From Russula earlei (taxonomy: Eukaryota; Basidiomycota; Agaricomycetes; Russulales; Russulaceae): DNA of 64,000 bases. Positions 12,514-25,000 of the stretch are shown one piece after another. The notes under the pieces were generated by a model. It saw nothing but the letters and a program-made list of their open reading frames with translations. It was not told the DNA's origin and searched no databases. The position numbers were made by a program, and so were the translations under genes. The DNA lies in contig JAGFNK010000016.1 in the NCBI GenBank assembly GCA_025769875.1, positions 124,001 through 188,000 of the forward strand. Reading direction: 5' to 3'. The first letter of the stretch is position 1; every line of letters starts with the position of its first letter.

Positions 12514-14226
12514 TCACGCAGAGTGAAGCAGGCGTTCCGTCGAATCCAGGACCTGCGATAGCGTGAGTATCAATAAAGTGGGAGGGAACATTGGAGCGGA
12601 TTGACCTGTTGGATGTCGGGTCGTTCCTGGGGGTTGATTTTCAGCATGCTGTCGATGAGCGCCTTCAGCCCTTGGGAGTAACTTGAGGTAGGATGTTTGT
12701 ATTGCGCATTGAGCACGGCCAGGGCAATTGAGCCACCTTGCTCCGTCGTTTGCGTAGTTTCAAAGGGTGAGCGTAGGTACGCGAGGGCGAACAGAACGCA
12801 GCCCAATGACTGCGTGGCAGGAAAAAAAAAAAGTCAAAAAGAGGAGAACGGTCCAGTGACAGACAAAGACATATACCCAGATGTCGACCTTCTCGTCGAG
12901 AGTCGTCCCTGTTTTCACGTCGAACAGCTCGGGAGCACGATACGCCATTGTGCTGTGTTCGGCAGCGATGTCTTGTTGTAGCAAGGCTTGCGAGCGATTC
13001 TCGATCGGTATCCGTGCTTTCATGCAGCTGCCGAGATCCATCAGGATGGGGGTCGTGCCATCGTCCGCGATCATGATGTTCCTACTCGTGCCCGGCGTGA
13101 CTACGGTGTCGGCACAACAGGACGCGACGGCGACTCACCCTGGCTTTAGGTCGCGATGCGCATAGGGAACGAGTTCGCCCAAGCCGTTTGGCGCCGCATC
13201 TTCATCGCCGTCGAAGATGACTTCGTCGTCGTCGGGAGGCCTCCTCGTCACTAGCGGCACGCGCATACCATCTGGAGCGCTCTTTCCAGGTCCATATGAG
13301 TACCCGCCTTCGCTATCCCCCTCGGGGTGAGGAAACATATCGGTCTCCTCGCGGTCGTCATCGTTCCCCAAACGCGGGGGAGGCTGAATCGACGAAGAGG
13401 GGCCGGAACTCGACCTTTGAGAGCGATGGGTGTGCATGGCGCGCACGGCTTCGCAGGTGCCCTTGAATAGGCGCAAGAGATGTCGCTCGGCGAAACGCTC
13501 CCCGGTCTGGGTGTACGTGTTTATCGCATCTTGCAGGTTCCCGCGCTGCATTGCGAGTCAGCACGACGCGGCGGCCATCGAACGGGAAACGCGGAAATGC
13601 CGACCTTGTAGATGGGCAGGAAGAGGTAAACGATTTTGCCCTCGCCGTCAGAGTCTTGCAGCACTGCCGAGTCCTGCTGAGCTGTCAGCGCCAAACGTCG
13701 TTTTCTGGCCAACAAAACGTGTCCTTCTCACATATAATCGGATGATGTTGGGATGCCTGATGAAACGCGTGGTGTGTGTGACTGGTGGCCAGAACAGATA
13801 TGCTCAGCAACGCACTTGAATCTCCGGTGTGCCGCGACTTCACGCAAGGCAACTTCGACATCGTCTGCGCCAGCGGGACACCTAATCGTTTTCATGGCAA
13901 ACTCTTTCTGAGCCGATGCGTTTGGCGTTAGCGGTTGCGACTCTAGCGAAGCAGCATGATGTGACGACGCGCTCACCCCGCTAACCTCGTCTTGGGCGAG
14001 GTACACGAAAGAAAATCCGCCTTCTCCCAAGACCTTGACGATTTTAACTAATGTGGTTGAGTCCTCGCTCGGAGAGGTATGTGGTCGCGTACGCACACAT
14101 TCGACCGTTGATCTTGAGTTTGGATTGTGGCTGCCACACACAGCCAGCGATGACAGAGAGGAAATCCTTGGTATAATATTTAATGTTCGCGACTGCATGA
14201 TGAAGTGAGGGGGGCAACGAGTCCAT
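12514..14226 (-). CDS. STK16/ENV7-like serine/threonine kinase (NAK family)
   Basis: Protein kinase related to human STK16 and yeast Env7, which acts at vacuole and Golgi membranes. In order: an N-terminal segment with Cys and QSKLKIN, the glycine loop LGEGGFSFVYLAQD, the catalytic Lys in KEFAMKTIRCP, HPNIIRLY, IVYLFLPIYK, the catalytic loop HRDLKPGN interrupted by an intron, a metal-binding LMDLGS in place of the usual DFG (Leu-Gly here), and ALLQQDIAAEHSTMAYRAPE, the family's activation segment. The domain ends RPDIQQ then VLDSTERLL. At least seven GT-AG introns are needed. The first boundary is uncertain: a 57-nt intron (donor after 14106) keeps frame, while the better-looking donor gives a 29-nt intron. 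An insertion of about 90 residues (MFPHPEGD, FDGDED) sits inside the domain. Confidence 0.88.
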
Positions 14227-14352
14227 CACTGTTCACTGTGGCAGCTGCTGGTTGTGAACAATATGTTCTGCGTATTATGCTGTGCTGCTGAGACGGATTT
14301 GGACGCGGCGAACGGACCGTTTCACACTCGATTATCATCCACGGCAACATGG

Positions 14353-16502
14353 TCAATCATCAACACCTAGCTCCCTGTCCCTCTTGGCTCTTCTCCAGTC
14401 CTGCCTTTCCTCGTTTGTCAGCGCCGACCATCCCTCAACCTCCTCCTCAAGCTCCATCTCCCACTTCTCTTCCAAGGCAAGCATCTTTTTGCTTTTCTTT
14501 GGGGGCGGTGGCCGTGGTAGAGGCGGCGGTGGAGTACGTCGAGTTGGATGCAGAGGTGCAATGCGACGCAGCGCGGACTTCGTCGTCTTCGCGAGCGGCG
14601 ACGCGATTGGAGAAGAGGATATTGAAAAAGGGGAGTTTGTATGTGAGGCAGCGCGTCTGATCAACTCCCGCATCGAGGTCTTTCTGTCAGATCGACTCAA
14701 ACTGTAACGTAATTTTCCTGTGGTGGTCGTGGGGCTCGATTTCTGTGGGTCAGCCTCCCGCGTCGGACCACTATTCCTCAAATCCAACTGTGTAAGGTCA
14801 GCCATAAAAGGGGAAGAAATTGCCGTCAACCCGACCTTGGGAGGTGCCAATATTTCCGCCTCGGTTGCGCAGGACCCGGACTTGCCGGCGTCGTTGGTGC
14901 TGGGTGCTGATGTGCGTTTGAAGTGAACTATAGGCACTTCATCCTCCTCGCCTCCCTCCATTCCTTCGCTGCTGGGTCCGCTTTCCGAAGGAGCATTGTT
15001 ATATACGGACCGCAGAGCTTCGCGTGTTTTTTTCCTTCCCTTGTGAGACCTGGCTCTATTCGACGGCTGCCTCTTTGGGGCAAGTATCAGTTCGTCATCA
15101 TCATCAGACGTCTGTCGAGGAGACATATGTGCATTCCCGTCTTCAACAGGTCTGAGTGGTAGTTCTGCAGGGATGGGGGACGAAGCCAATTGATCATTTC
15201 TGGACTCGGAACCACATCCTGCCGGGACTTCTGCCATCCTTGCTCAGTTTGACCTTCTTATTCTTTGTCCGGTGCGGTGACGTGACGACAACTTCTACAA
15301 CAGTTTTCCTGGATTTACCAGCCCCGCTGCTCCCCGGCCTGGCGGTTGCACTGCCATTGCTCTTCTCTGCATATTTCGACTTCTTGACTTTCTCTAGCGC
15401 TTTTTTCGTGAGACTTCCCTCATCAGTATCTCTTTCAGAGTTCAAATTGTTGGCGAGGTCCAAATCATATGTTGCATCGAAAACGCCCTTTGAAGGTGGC
15501 GGGGGATCTGGTTGATGTGACACGACACTGTCTTGGACAGCAGGGGAGACAGCCCGCTCCGAGGAGGGACTCCGTCGAGAGGAGACGACGAGTGCGTTTC
15601 CGTTTCCTTTGTTGTATGGGGCTTTCGGAAGGCAGAGAATCGGGCGCAACAATTGAAACAGGAGGATCTGGTCGTGGAGCAGTAGAGTTGATCGCCGTAC
15701 TCGCCGGGGGTGGATCCGAAGGGGGCAATACTGGGCTTGAGCTTGGACCTGGGATGCTCAGAGGGTCGGACGGAACCTGTGGATTGTCTCCAACTGGAAT
15801 GCCACGTTTGATTGGGCGTGGTTTCGGTCTGTCTTTCCGCATTCGCACAGGCGTCGTGGTGAGGTCGTCATCGGTGATGTCGACGACTTCCTCATCCTGT
15901 TGTACAGGGCGCTTTGTGGCTTTGCGTGTACGCATCTTGGCACGCTCAGCGATGTCTGGGGAAAAGTCGTTCAACGCGGTGTCCGTTACCCCAGTAGCAT
16001 TTTGGACTACTGTAGGATCAGAACAAGTCAGGCTCGTCAGTTGGTCCCTGTGGTCAGAGGTGGGTGTGTGAGGAAAGACAGGATCGCTGATGGACGTGTT
16101 CGTTACGGGATCCATGCCCGTACGACTAAAGATAGGTCTGGGGCGCGGTCTGGGCACACTCTTACTTGATGATTTGGAAATTGAAGACAAGTCGACGCGG
16201 GGGAGAGGTGGGAAGGATGTGATTGTTGACCTCATTGGGAGGTCGGTTCCGACCGATGAAGTGTGCGAAGACTTCTCAGCAGGCATCGGCGTAAAGGAAT
16301 TTATGCTAGAGATAGCACCCTCTAACGGGGGGGGGACACGAGGGAGGGTACGTCACCGGCACGAGGCCAACCCTAGGTGGGGAGGATGCGCACCTGGGAG
16401 AAGAGGAGAGGCAGAACGGCGACCATTGAGTTCCAAGCTCTGCAGCTGGTCTTCTTCCCCTTCGCTATCTTCGATTACCCATTCATTCACCCCTCGGGCC
16501 AT
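14353..16502 (-). CDS. Disordered protein of unknown function, frame broken
   Basis: I do not recognise this protein. Exon 1 starts at ATG 16502 (MARGVNEWVIEDSEGEED) and a 72-nt intron (16322-16393) leads into a long Pro/Ser/Thr-rich region with basic clusters such as QQRKRKRTRR. The C-terminal 60 residues are better ordered: a polyproline run, then KKSKKMLALEEKWEMELEE and WSALTNEERQDWRRAKRD, a charged helix. Reading from exon 2 to the end needs two frame changes, near 15590-15560 and 15240-15215, with no convincing GT-AG intron at either. This is either a gene with two small indels or a damaged one. It is head to head with VPS51, 133 bp away. Confidence 0.5.
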
Positions 16503-16635
16503 TATGCCCGCTATCGATGAGAGAGGCAGAGAACGTGTAGCTGAGGGTCGCCAAGTCGCGGCATTCGCGTCAGGTCGCGACGCGTCCTCGCTCGTCCCTT
16601 CCCACGACGCACGTATCACGTAAACGTCCACTTTG

Positions 16636-17381
16636 ATGTCCCATTCAGACACACACTCGCCTTCACTGGCTTCAATAACACCCCCTAGGCCGAGATCATC
16701 CAACAGGACGCTTACGTCTCCCCTGCGTCCTGACTCTGCGCCTCAACCTTCCACCTCCCAACGGTCTACCACCTTACCGAATGGATCTCCACGACCAGTC
16801 ATTGGCTCAGCAGTTTCCCCCACTCCGGAACGCTCGAAGACAAAGGCGATGGACCTGCTCCGCAAGCACTATGGGTTAAGCGTCACACCGCCGCCGCCAT
16901 CGGGTCGTCCGATGGATCCGATGGATTTTGGTCAGCGCTCGTTCAGGCACGACCCGCGGGCCCGGCTAACAAGACCGCAGACTCACCGGCCTTCGACGCA
17001 AAGGCGTATTACGATCAGCTCATTACCACAGGATCACTCACGACATTACTGAGGAAGGAGAATGATCTGCTTACAGGCTAGTTGTTAATTTTGTAGCATA
17101 TAGCTACACTTAACACGCTGTTCTGCCCAGAGATGAGGCAGCTTGACAGTGAACGCCAATCTCTGGTCTACAATCACCATCGTGAACTAATCGATGCTAC
17201 TGATACCATCTCTTCCGTAAGTCCATTGGTCGCACGTTGGTTCGACTGATCTTAAGCATCGTAGATGAAGAGCCGAGCCGAATCGCTCGACTCGGACCTG
17301 GAACTCCTCAAGTCAGCCTTCTCTGAGATTTCTCGTCTGAGCGCTGAAGTCGCTATTGAGAGCTCTCCCCCATCAAGTTGA
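16636..17381 (+). CDS. VPS51: Vps51, GARP/EARP tethering complex subunit
   Basis: Subunit of the GARP complex that tethers endosome-derived vesicles at the trans-Golgi. Exons 16636-16930, 16981-17076, 17131-17216 and 17265-17381 give 197 residues, similar to other fungal Vps51 (yeast 164). The family core is clear after splicing: MDLLRKHYGL, DFDSPAFDAKAYY, LRKEN, EMRQLDSERQSLVYNHH and MKSRAESLDSDLELLK, a helical segment. The N-terminal 70 residues are Pro/Ser-rich and disordered. Intron 2 (17077-17130) begins GC and ends AG, so it is a candidate GC-AG intron; the others are GT-AG, and intron 1 has a CTAAC branch site just before the acceptor. Confidence 0.9.
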
Positions 17382-17556
17382 CGTGTGTTATTATGCCACA
17401 TGAACGAGTTTCTCTGACCCTGACTCTGCTTTTAAATCAAAAGAACCCATCTACTATCTTTATTCAATCATTTCTTCAGTCTCGCGCTCCCAAACCCGAG
17501 GGCTGACTGCCGGAGCCTGCTCGACCTCAAGTAAATGGGCCGTTTGAACATGCCAG

Positions 17557-18581
17557 TTAGCTAGACACGTGCCTTATTTGCTCGTCGCAATAATCGTAGA
17601 TCTCTTGATAATGTTTCAAGCGATGCCGGCGGTGCATCATTACCAACATGATGCAAATAGCTGCCATGGCTGCGGAGATTGATAACAGCAATACTTATGG
17701 CGCGAAGAGAAGACAATGTACCTAGGACAAGGGCGAGCGTGGTCACAGCGTATTGCCACAAAGCGACTTCGAAGGGCTCTTCAGGGGGGCTAGAACATAT
17801 ATTTCGGACGCAATTATACTGGAACATCTGCGTGAGCTTTCTGAATTATCAACGAAAAAAATAACTTGGGCGTACTGATTTGCAGTCTCGATGATACTGG
17901 CACGGTTGCCCAACCAATCGCAGCGGCTCACACAGTTGAGTGGTAGCGTCGCAGAAAAACCGTGCCGTTTGACAATTGTCACGTACGATGGTGTTCAGAA
18001 ATCCCATCCCGGAGGCGGCTATGTCTGGATACTGGCTGAGCTCAAATATACAAGGCTGCTTCTCGGTCACATTGGCGTAGCTTGTAATGGAGCATCCGCA
18101 TCTAAGTATCTTGTGATGACGAGCACAGAACGCGAAGAGCTTACGTGCAGACAGAGTGCAGGCATATCGAGCCGTCAAAATTGTGAACGTCGGCCAGTCC
18201 TGGGATATTCGACGGTGCACATTCGTCGTCGCGATTGAACTGACAAGGCTGGCCGACAGGGACAAGTGGACGACATGCGTCGCCTTCGTCTGGGCAGAAG
18301 CTCCCCGTAGGACATAACGCTGGCATCGTCTGATTCACACGATACCCAACCGGAAACTCTTCACGCCGGCACCGGCGTGGGGCGCAGGTCCCATTTACGG
18401 TGCCCGAGCAGAACGTCTGGGCGTCACAGTCACTGATGAATCTCCTTGTGCGAGGGTCGAGGCGGTTAGAGGACACTGAGCACGTTCTTCCGAGAGCAGT
18501 GCGGGGTGATTGTGACGTAGCGATCAGCGCTGAGAGCATCAGTTCCAGGAACACGAGAAGGAGGTTTCTGAGGAGGTGCAT
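17557..18581 (-). CDS. Cysteine-rich type I membrane protein, unknown function
   Basis: Predicted surface or secretory-pathway protein. Exons 18581-18145, 18101-17876, 17827-17722 and 17669-17557 join in frame over introns of 43, 48 and 52 nt. It starts with a signal-peptide-like stretch (LLRNLLLVFLELMLSALIA), followed by an ectodomain rich in paired Cys (for example CSGTVNGTCAPRRC and CQTARFFCDATTQLC, GQPCQ twice), then a single membrane helix (ALWQYAVTTLALVL running on into AMAAICIMLVMM) and a short basic cytoplasmic tail (HRRHRLKHY). The repeated GQPCQ/GSFC modules suggest a disulphide-bonded repeat domain. I do not know its function. An in-frame ATG 30 bp upstream (18611) is an alternative start. 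Confidence 0.72.
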
Positions 18582-18839
18582 GAGTGAGATATGATGACCT
18601 AAACTGAACATCTGTGCCAGTTAGCCGTTTGGTGGGACAAGAATCCGCAATCAAACCAGACAAAACGTGACATTGCCCAATCTGACCGACCGAGTCAACA
18701 CAACATCACAATCGAGACCAACAGTCCTTGGGACCCAAGCGTCGGTCTAATATTTTAAATGCGCCTGTCAATGGACACGTTCGACGTTATAACTAAGCAA
18801 CAAAACCCGACAATCATCGTGGTCTGGGTGAACAAACAC

Positions 18840-19753
18840 TCAAGAAAACAAGGGCTTGGGTCTCTCCGCCAATTGTCCGTTGACGAATACGTCTACTTTT
18901 TCATCAAGGAAAGCGATGTAGCCATTTATGCCCGCTGACTCCAGGAAGGCCGTGCGGTACCACCACGCAAGGCCTTCCTTCTTCCCAGAAGGAAAGTTCA
19001 CGTCATAGTAGTTTGCCACTCCCTAGAGCAATCTGGTCAGGGTAGTCTCGCGAAGAACAGAGGAAAGTGCACTTTGTAAGGGCAGCCAGTGGTCAACGTG
19101 GAATGGGAAAGGTGTTCGAGCCGCACATCTCCCTTGGGAATGTAAGTCCTGACGGGCAAACCAGTCTCGAAAAGCAGACGGGGCTTATTTGTGTTGGCCA
19201 ATTCAACACCATCGATCTCGATGCGAACGTGGCGAGATGATTGGCGGACATCGATTCTCTGCAAACATGACCACGTCAGAGGAGGGACTACATGGGGTCC
19301 ACCGGCATGCCTTGTAAGGATCTTTCGGATGGAAGGAGATTTCTTCGTCCTCCTCTAACCAAGCGTCCACCTTGTCGAATGCTATTTTGACGAGATCTTT
19401 GAAGTCCCCCTCGTGGCGAACGGTGACAGCTGCCCTGGCTGTGCGGTCCCCTACGACAAGGTCATACGTAGTAGATTTTTCGATTTGCTTTGGATTCGAT
19501 AGGAACCTTTCAGGCAGGTCGGACGAGTGAAAAAAGTACGATGGGTAGTATGGTTGTTCCCATCTGAGTTGTTGGCGTCATCGTCTATCTGGCAATTGCT
19601 ACTCATGTTAACTCACCCTAGCATTGCTTGCTGGGTGTCGACGATGTACTGGCCACCGAACAGCACACGCACACGTCTTTGTGCATCCTCGATATAACCT
19701 GGGTGTGGGAATGGAACAGGGGAACGAAAGGGGTGGAAGCCCTCATACGACAT
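18840..19753 (-). CDS. DUF427 domain protein
   Basis: Member of the DUF427 family, a small beta-rich fold of unknown biochemical role. Exons 19753-19617, 19563-19311, 19258-19073 and 19022-18840 give 252 residues with consistent phases. Two DUF427-like units are visible: PGYIEDAQRRVRVLFGGQYI with WEQPYYPSYFF, then VRIEIDGVELANTNKP with LLFETGLPVRTYIPKGDV, CPYKG and VANYYDV, ending in WWYRTAFLESAG and NGYIAFLDEKVDVF. Intron 2 (19259-19310) follows AAG and begins GCATGC, a candidate GC-AG intron; introns 1 and 3 are GT-AG. The gene appears intact. Confidence 0.88.
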
Positions 19754-19781
19754 CTGATGTCATTGGGTAAGTGATGAGATG

Positions 19782-20141
19782 TCATGTCTGTACGCTCCAG
19801 GTGGCCCGCCGAAACGGTTTCGGGCCGCCACCCATTGACTCCAGGCGGTTGAATACTATTGTTGTGCCCTCCAACTCATCTATCCCCACGAATTGACGTT
19901 TTCTATGATCACCATGTCTACGAATCCCTCGCCAGAGCTGACATCTCTCTTCCAACCGGCTCTTCATGAATTCGAGAAACGAAAAGGGTCCAACTTGGTC
20001 CAACATCATATCGTCAACAAGCTCGTAACTTGCTGATCTGTTGAATCTGTCATTAGAGTCCTTCAGGAGCAAAAACAAGCCTTTCATAACTTTCGAGGCG
20101 ATGACGGAAAACTCATGACGTGGATTAAGCGGACAGTTCAT
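19782..20141 (-). CDS. Unrecognised open frame of 119 codons
   Basis: An open frame just upstream of the DUF427 gene on the same strand, starting MNCPLNPRHEF and containing SYELVDDMMLDQVGPFSFLEF. No family is recognised, and no splice context or coding signature supports it beyond length and balanced composition. It may be a real small gene, a relic, or chance. Confidence 0.22.
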   Translation of the reverse strand: MNCPLNPRHEFSVIASKVMKGLFLLLKDSNDRFNRSASYELVDDMMLDQVGPFSFLEFMKSRLEERCQLWRGIRRHGDHRKRQFVGIDELEGTTIVFNRLESMGGGPKPFRRATWSVQT

Positions 20142-20159
20142 GCGATGTATACCCTTTCT

Positions 20160-21185
20160 ACCAGTGCTGTCATCGATAAGGGTGTCGCTTTGGTGCGGCT
20201 ACTCCTTCTGGCGTTCTAAATGACAACATTCCCCCCTAGGCTTTCCCGCCAGTAAAAGTCGTCTGGGCTGGAATTGGTCTTCTTTCAGTATGTTTCTTGC
20301 CTCAGTTCGCTCGACCGGATTCTTATGACATCCATGACCTTCGTCAGGCAATTAAAGACATCAGCGTGAGCTACGACGCCCCTTCTTGACCTTTTTGAGT
20401 CTTTTGAATTGTTCCTAAGGCGACTTGATATCTATACCAAGGTTCCAACTATGACAGCGATAACCGAAATTATCGTAAGGATTCTGATCGAACTGCTCTC
20501 TACTATCTCCCTTGCGATAGAACAGGTTAATTAAGGACGGTTGAGTATGTCCTATGCTCCCTAGTAGTGTGATGCAGAGGGACTCGGAAAGAAGCTCTTG
20601 GGGATGTGGAAGCGGTTCTGCAAAGATTGGACTGGCTGACGCAAGAAGCTCGAATGATCGCGACACAGACGTTTGTGGTCTTGTTAAGAATATGAAGGCT
20701 GTTATGGATGGTGCGCTGAGCTTGCTTCTCGATGCTCTACGCTGTGCCAAAGGTTTGCCCTTTCATTTAGACAGAAACGTGTTGATGGATGACATTCATC
20801 ATGCTCTGGGTATAGATTGTCTCCCATAGAGTACACACTCAGGGTTGACCGTAAGGAAAGTACTTGTGCAGGAACTGGCGAGTGACGTTATGTCAACTCG
20901 CGTGACAATCAAGGCCAGACCCACTCCGTTATATAACGTCTAGAAATGATGGTCTCGCTCCTAATACTTGAACACGCAGATCCAGGCGGTCGGAATGAGG
21001 GCGGCCAGACTCCACTACATGTGGCCTCACGAGAAGGAGGTCTCAACTGAGCGGCTTCTGGCATTCGCTGTTGATGTCAACTTGTGTGATGGTCAAGGCC
21101 GAACACCGCTTCAGGTGGTGGGACTATCAGAGAGGTACACGATGGAGCGACTGTCGCTGAAGCATGGCGCAGAGAGGACGTAGGC
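20160..21185 (+). pseudogene. Decayed Goodbye-domain/ankyrin STAND receptor gene
   Basis: Fragments of a fungal NLR-like gene lie in order on the plus strand. At 20240-20290 is VKVVWAGIGLLLS, and at about 20423-20525 YTKVPTMTAITEIIVRILIE, both diagnostic of the fungal STAND N-terminal Goodbye domain. EGLGKKLLGDVEAVLQRLDW follows at about 20577-20640. Ankyrin repeats appear near 20985-21030 (GGQTPLHVASREGG) and 21096-21120 (GRTPLQ). Frames change between fragments and several stops interrupt them; no NACHT P-loop remains and the gene is far too short. This is a relic of a STAND receptor with ankyrin sensors, a different class from the WD40 receptor downstream. Confidence 0.72.
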
Positions 21186-21189
21186 TGTA

Positions 21190-22090
21190 GTATACCTGCA
21201 CCTAATGCCCAGCGACATCGGTACGAGTGCTTGTTCAACCATTCAGTTCCGAAAATGGCGCAACGTAGGCGATTCCTTTCTCCATTCACTGTGGAGCGTG
21301 ATCCGCCGACTTCGCTTCTAGGCGTAACAACGACCTTTTCTCCGTGCCCTTAATGCATTCCCCAAAGGGGCATGCATATCGGATAGCGGGGTTATGCCAG
21401 TGGTTGATATGTGGTTACAATTCGATGTTATCTCTGGCGGTGTTACGACTGTTCTATAGCACGATCACAACTGAATAGTTCAACTTGAATGACTCCTTTG
21501 TGATTGCGTTGTTACAATTCCTCCTAGGCTGGAGGGATGCCGAATCCTACGCCGGCTACCATTCGCACCTGCGAAGTAAAATGTCATTCAAGAATAGACA
21601 GGTGCCACAACCGCTATTGTGTGCCTTTACACGCGTGCTTGTTGCCATCCGCATTGAGGAACGCGTCCGCTTTCTTATTAACCAGGCATAGAAACTCAGT
21701 GCGAGGTTCAAACGCCACGATATGATACTGCGGGTGCTGTGGACAGCCTCGTTGGCATTGACACGTCTGAAGATGATATGTTCGATTCATATATTATCCA
21801 TCACTGCTGTCTCGCGTTCGCATTCACATCCTTTCTCTTTCTTTCATCCCTCCGTGATCACTCAGGCCTCGACATCCCCTTTTAGTTACTTCCCTTCTCT
21901 TCCCATCGACACACCGACAGCAATCTATTCCCGATCCTGTAGAGCAGCAAGGCTGGCCCCCCGAACTTTCCCAGCAGTCGACGTCCGACTCCTACATCGA
22001 CACTGATCTCCCACGTATCCTATAGACCCCCACGCCCAATCGCATATTTCACCCATTTGGACCAGTCCCACACTGCCGTCCCCCGGAGCC
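21190..22090. other. Intergenic, no supported gene
   Basis: Between the ankyrin receptor relic and the Zn2Cys6 relic. Short frames such as 21485-21691 show no motif. Nothing else is recognised. Confidence 0.4.
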
Positions 22091-22094
22091 GGCT

Positions 22095-25000
22095 CTTCCA
22101 ATGCCTCCACCGTCATCGTGCATCCTCGCCTTAGACGAGGGGACGACTCCACGCCTCCTAAGGCTACTAGGCGCAGGCGTCACAGACCCGACACTGACGA
22201 AGATGAAGACGAAGACATGGCGGGCGCGAACATTGACTCGAACGTACCTCAGTCGAATACTACTTTACCATTTTATGCCGCCACTTTCTCCGAGGCTGAT
22301 GTCTTTCCCTTCCCTTCTCTTCAATTCTATTTTCATGCCTTAACTTCTCTTCTTCCTGCTGCTTCATCTTCATGCTGGCAGCTGCCTCTTGGAATTTTCT
22401 TTATCAACCGAACGACAATTCGCGCCCACTCTCAAACCTGGCTTCTCGGGCTCCTCCTAACCCGTGTCTTGCCTCTTCTGTATCCTCGCTGCCAACTCAG
22501 TCCCGGAGCGTGTACCTATTGCAAACGCCTCAATGTGCGTGCTCTCCCCACCCCCCCACTGATGCCACAGGACGGTGCTTACGTTCCGCTTCCCCTGCGA
22601 ACACCAAGTCCGAATCCCGTCCATCCGTTCATCCTTGGCACCTTGATCCCGTGCGCGTGTCAGATGAAATGCTATCTTCCTGCTGGGGAGAACGTTGTGC
22701 AAGCGTTGCAGATCTGGCAAGCACGAGTGTATTGTCGAACGCCGAAAACCCACGAGTGCCCCAAAGTGAGTGCTCTCCCGCCTGACCCACCCTAATGGCG
22801 ACCATTTTTACGCACCGTCATGTGCTTTTAAAGTCTGTCTACCTTTCCCCTTTCCATCGCCCCTTCTCCCAAAATGTCGAACTCTGCCCATCCCCGCGCT
22901 CCCTCGTTTCCTGTTTCCTCTGATGATGACGATGATGAATGCTCATTTTCTCCCTTTACTAAACGCGAATATCTTCTCGCGCAGATGAAACAAAAGGACG
23001 AGCTTATTGATTCCCTCGTAAACCAGGTGCGTCTCCTCTCCCATGCTATCAAGATTTCGGCGCTTAAACAGACCTCGTCACATCAGCTCCACAACCTATA
23101 TCTGGCCACTACTCTCTCCATCGAGGCATACCGCGATGCAACATCTTCAAATGGTCAACGCCAGCAGAATGTGATCGGGTGACTCGACCGGCTACAGTCC
23201 TCCGTTCGCTCACCTGCCCGCTCTGCCCCCGCCGCGCATCCGTTTCACCTCGACACGCGTGCCGTAAAAGTCGCCGGCCAATTGAATGAATCTGACGAAG
23301 AGCCGGCGTCCCAGGAGCGCGCTCAACAGCCCCCTCGTCGAGCTCGGAAGATGTACCAGTGTCGCCCAACACCCTCGTAGAATCAGACATTGACCCTTAT
23401 CCAGACGATGCTGATCCCAACGGGCTCCTGCAAAGCTTGCGATCAGTATGCACTGGAAAGGATCCGTAAGGAAAATGCCGCAGCAGCGGACGACGACGAA
23501 GTGATGCGAGAATATTCTTGTCTGCATAGAACGTTTTCTGGATTGATGTGTTGCTTCTGGTTCTTCGTATCATTGATAGGATGTCACCAACAAGTCGTGT
23601 TTCATGCCAGGCCCGTCTATGGATCTCGGTCAGTGCGAGTCATTAGTTGACAAGACGAGTCCACCGGACATATTGGTGCATAGGCTGTTGACACCTGATG
23701 ACATGGAGAAATGTGAGTCCATTGTTGTATTCACGCCGACCTCGCATTGGCCAGCTTCTATACGCGGATTAATATCTGTGTGTAGGAACTCTCATTGATA
23801 TCTAGAATTGCAGCTGTTCATCTCATTGCATGAGCCCAAATTACACACGCCCTCTTTGACCTTTTCCCGGTATCCATTCTTGTTCACTGTTGGTTCGTCA
23901 CAACCCCCTCCCTCCAGCAACGTTCATGTGTTCACCTGGTATATTCCTCACATTGTCTGTGCAATCTCATCACGCTACTCGGAAAAGCGCAAAGTGTACC
24001 TGATCGCCATGCACTTTTGCCAAGACGGCCGCGGTCAATGCACTGATTGATGGATGGAAATCTGTTGAGTTGTGCCAAGCATATATTCTCTTGAGCATCT
24101 ATGCTGTGCCCGCCCGCCGGTGGGAAGAAGATCGTAGTTGGCTGTACACCGGTGATGTGACCGGTCTCGCCATTCAGTATGTGGATCTTTCACATGTCAT
24201 GATTCAGACTGATTTGAACTCTGTGGCGCTAGAATTGCGACAGATCTGAATCCACATATTCTGCCTCCGAAGAAGCCGACTAATGGAGCAGCAGGAGCTG
24301 GAGATGTTGAACCGCACCTGGATATGACTAATCTGCTTTAGCATCAACCGCTACAGTTTGGCAAGCCGTCGACGTTGAAAGAGGATTTGTGCGTTTTTTC
24401 TTCTCGTCGACATTCTCCCTCCCTAGCTCGCTAATGATCGGTATCTAGCATCGTGCGTAAATCTCTCGAATGGTACAAGTCCTCTCCGAACAACCACCCT
24501 GTGAGTTGCGTTATCCGCTCCTCCCCATCCTCCCCTCCGCTAGCATTTGTAACGTTGGCTGACTTGTTCGCGCTTATCGGTATGATGTGCACATAATCGC
24601 ATACCCGTCGCTGTTCCGGATTGTCAACAAATTACACCAAGAAGTTTTCTCGGATCCCACTGTACCCAATAACTTGAAACGCTCAATCGACTCCCGCAGT
24701 GATGCTGGAGCATGATCGGCTATTGACCAGGAGTGGGCAGAGCGCTTCGAACGGGATTCTGGTTCGTGGCACCCGTCGCCCCCGATCTTCTTACGTTACA
24801 GACGCCGGCTGCGAGTTCCGCGTATTGTATGTCTCTCTGGCGTTTGTTTTGCCAGATTCGCCGGCTCACCTGTGTTTCTTTCGCGTTACCGCTACACCAA
24901 TTACGCGAGGCTCGTCATGTTTTCTTTCGGGTTCCAAAATGCGTTCCAATGGGGCCTTGAAGCCGATGACGAGGTCTTCTTCACGAGGGTGAGAGATTTC

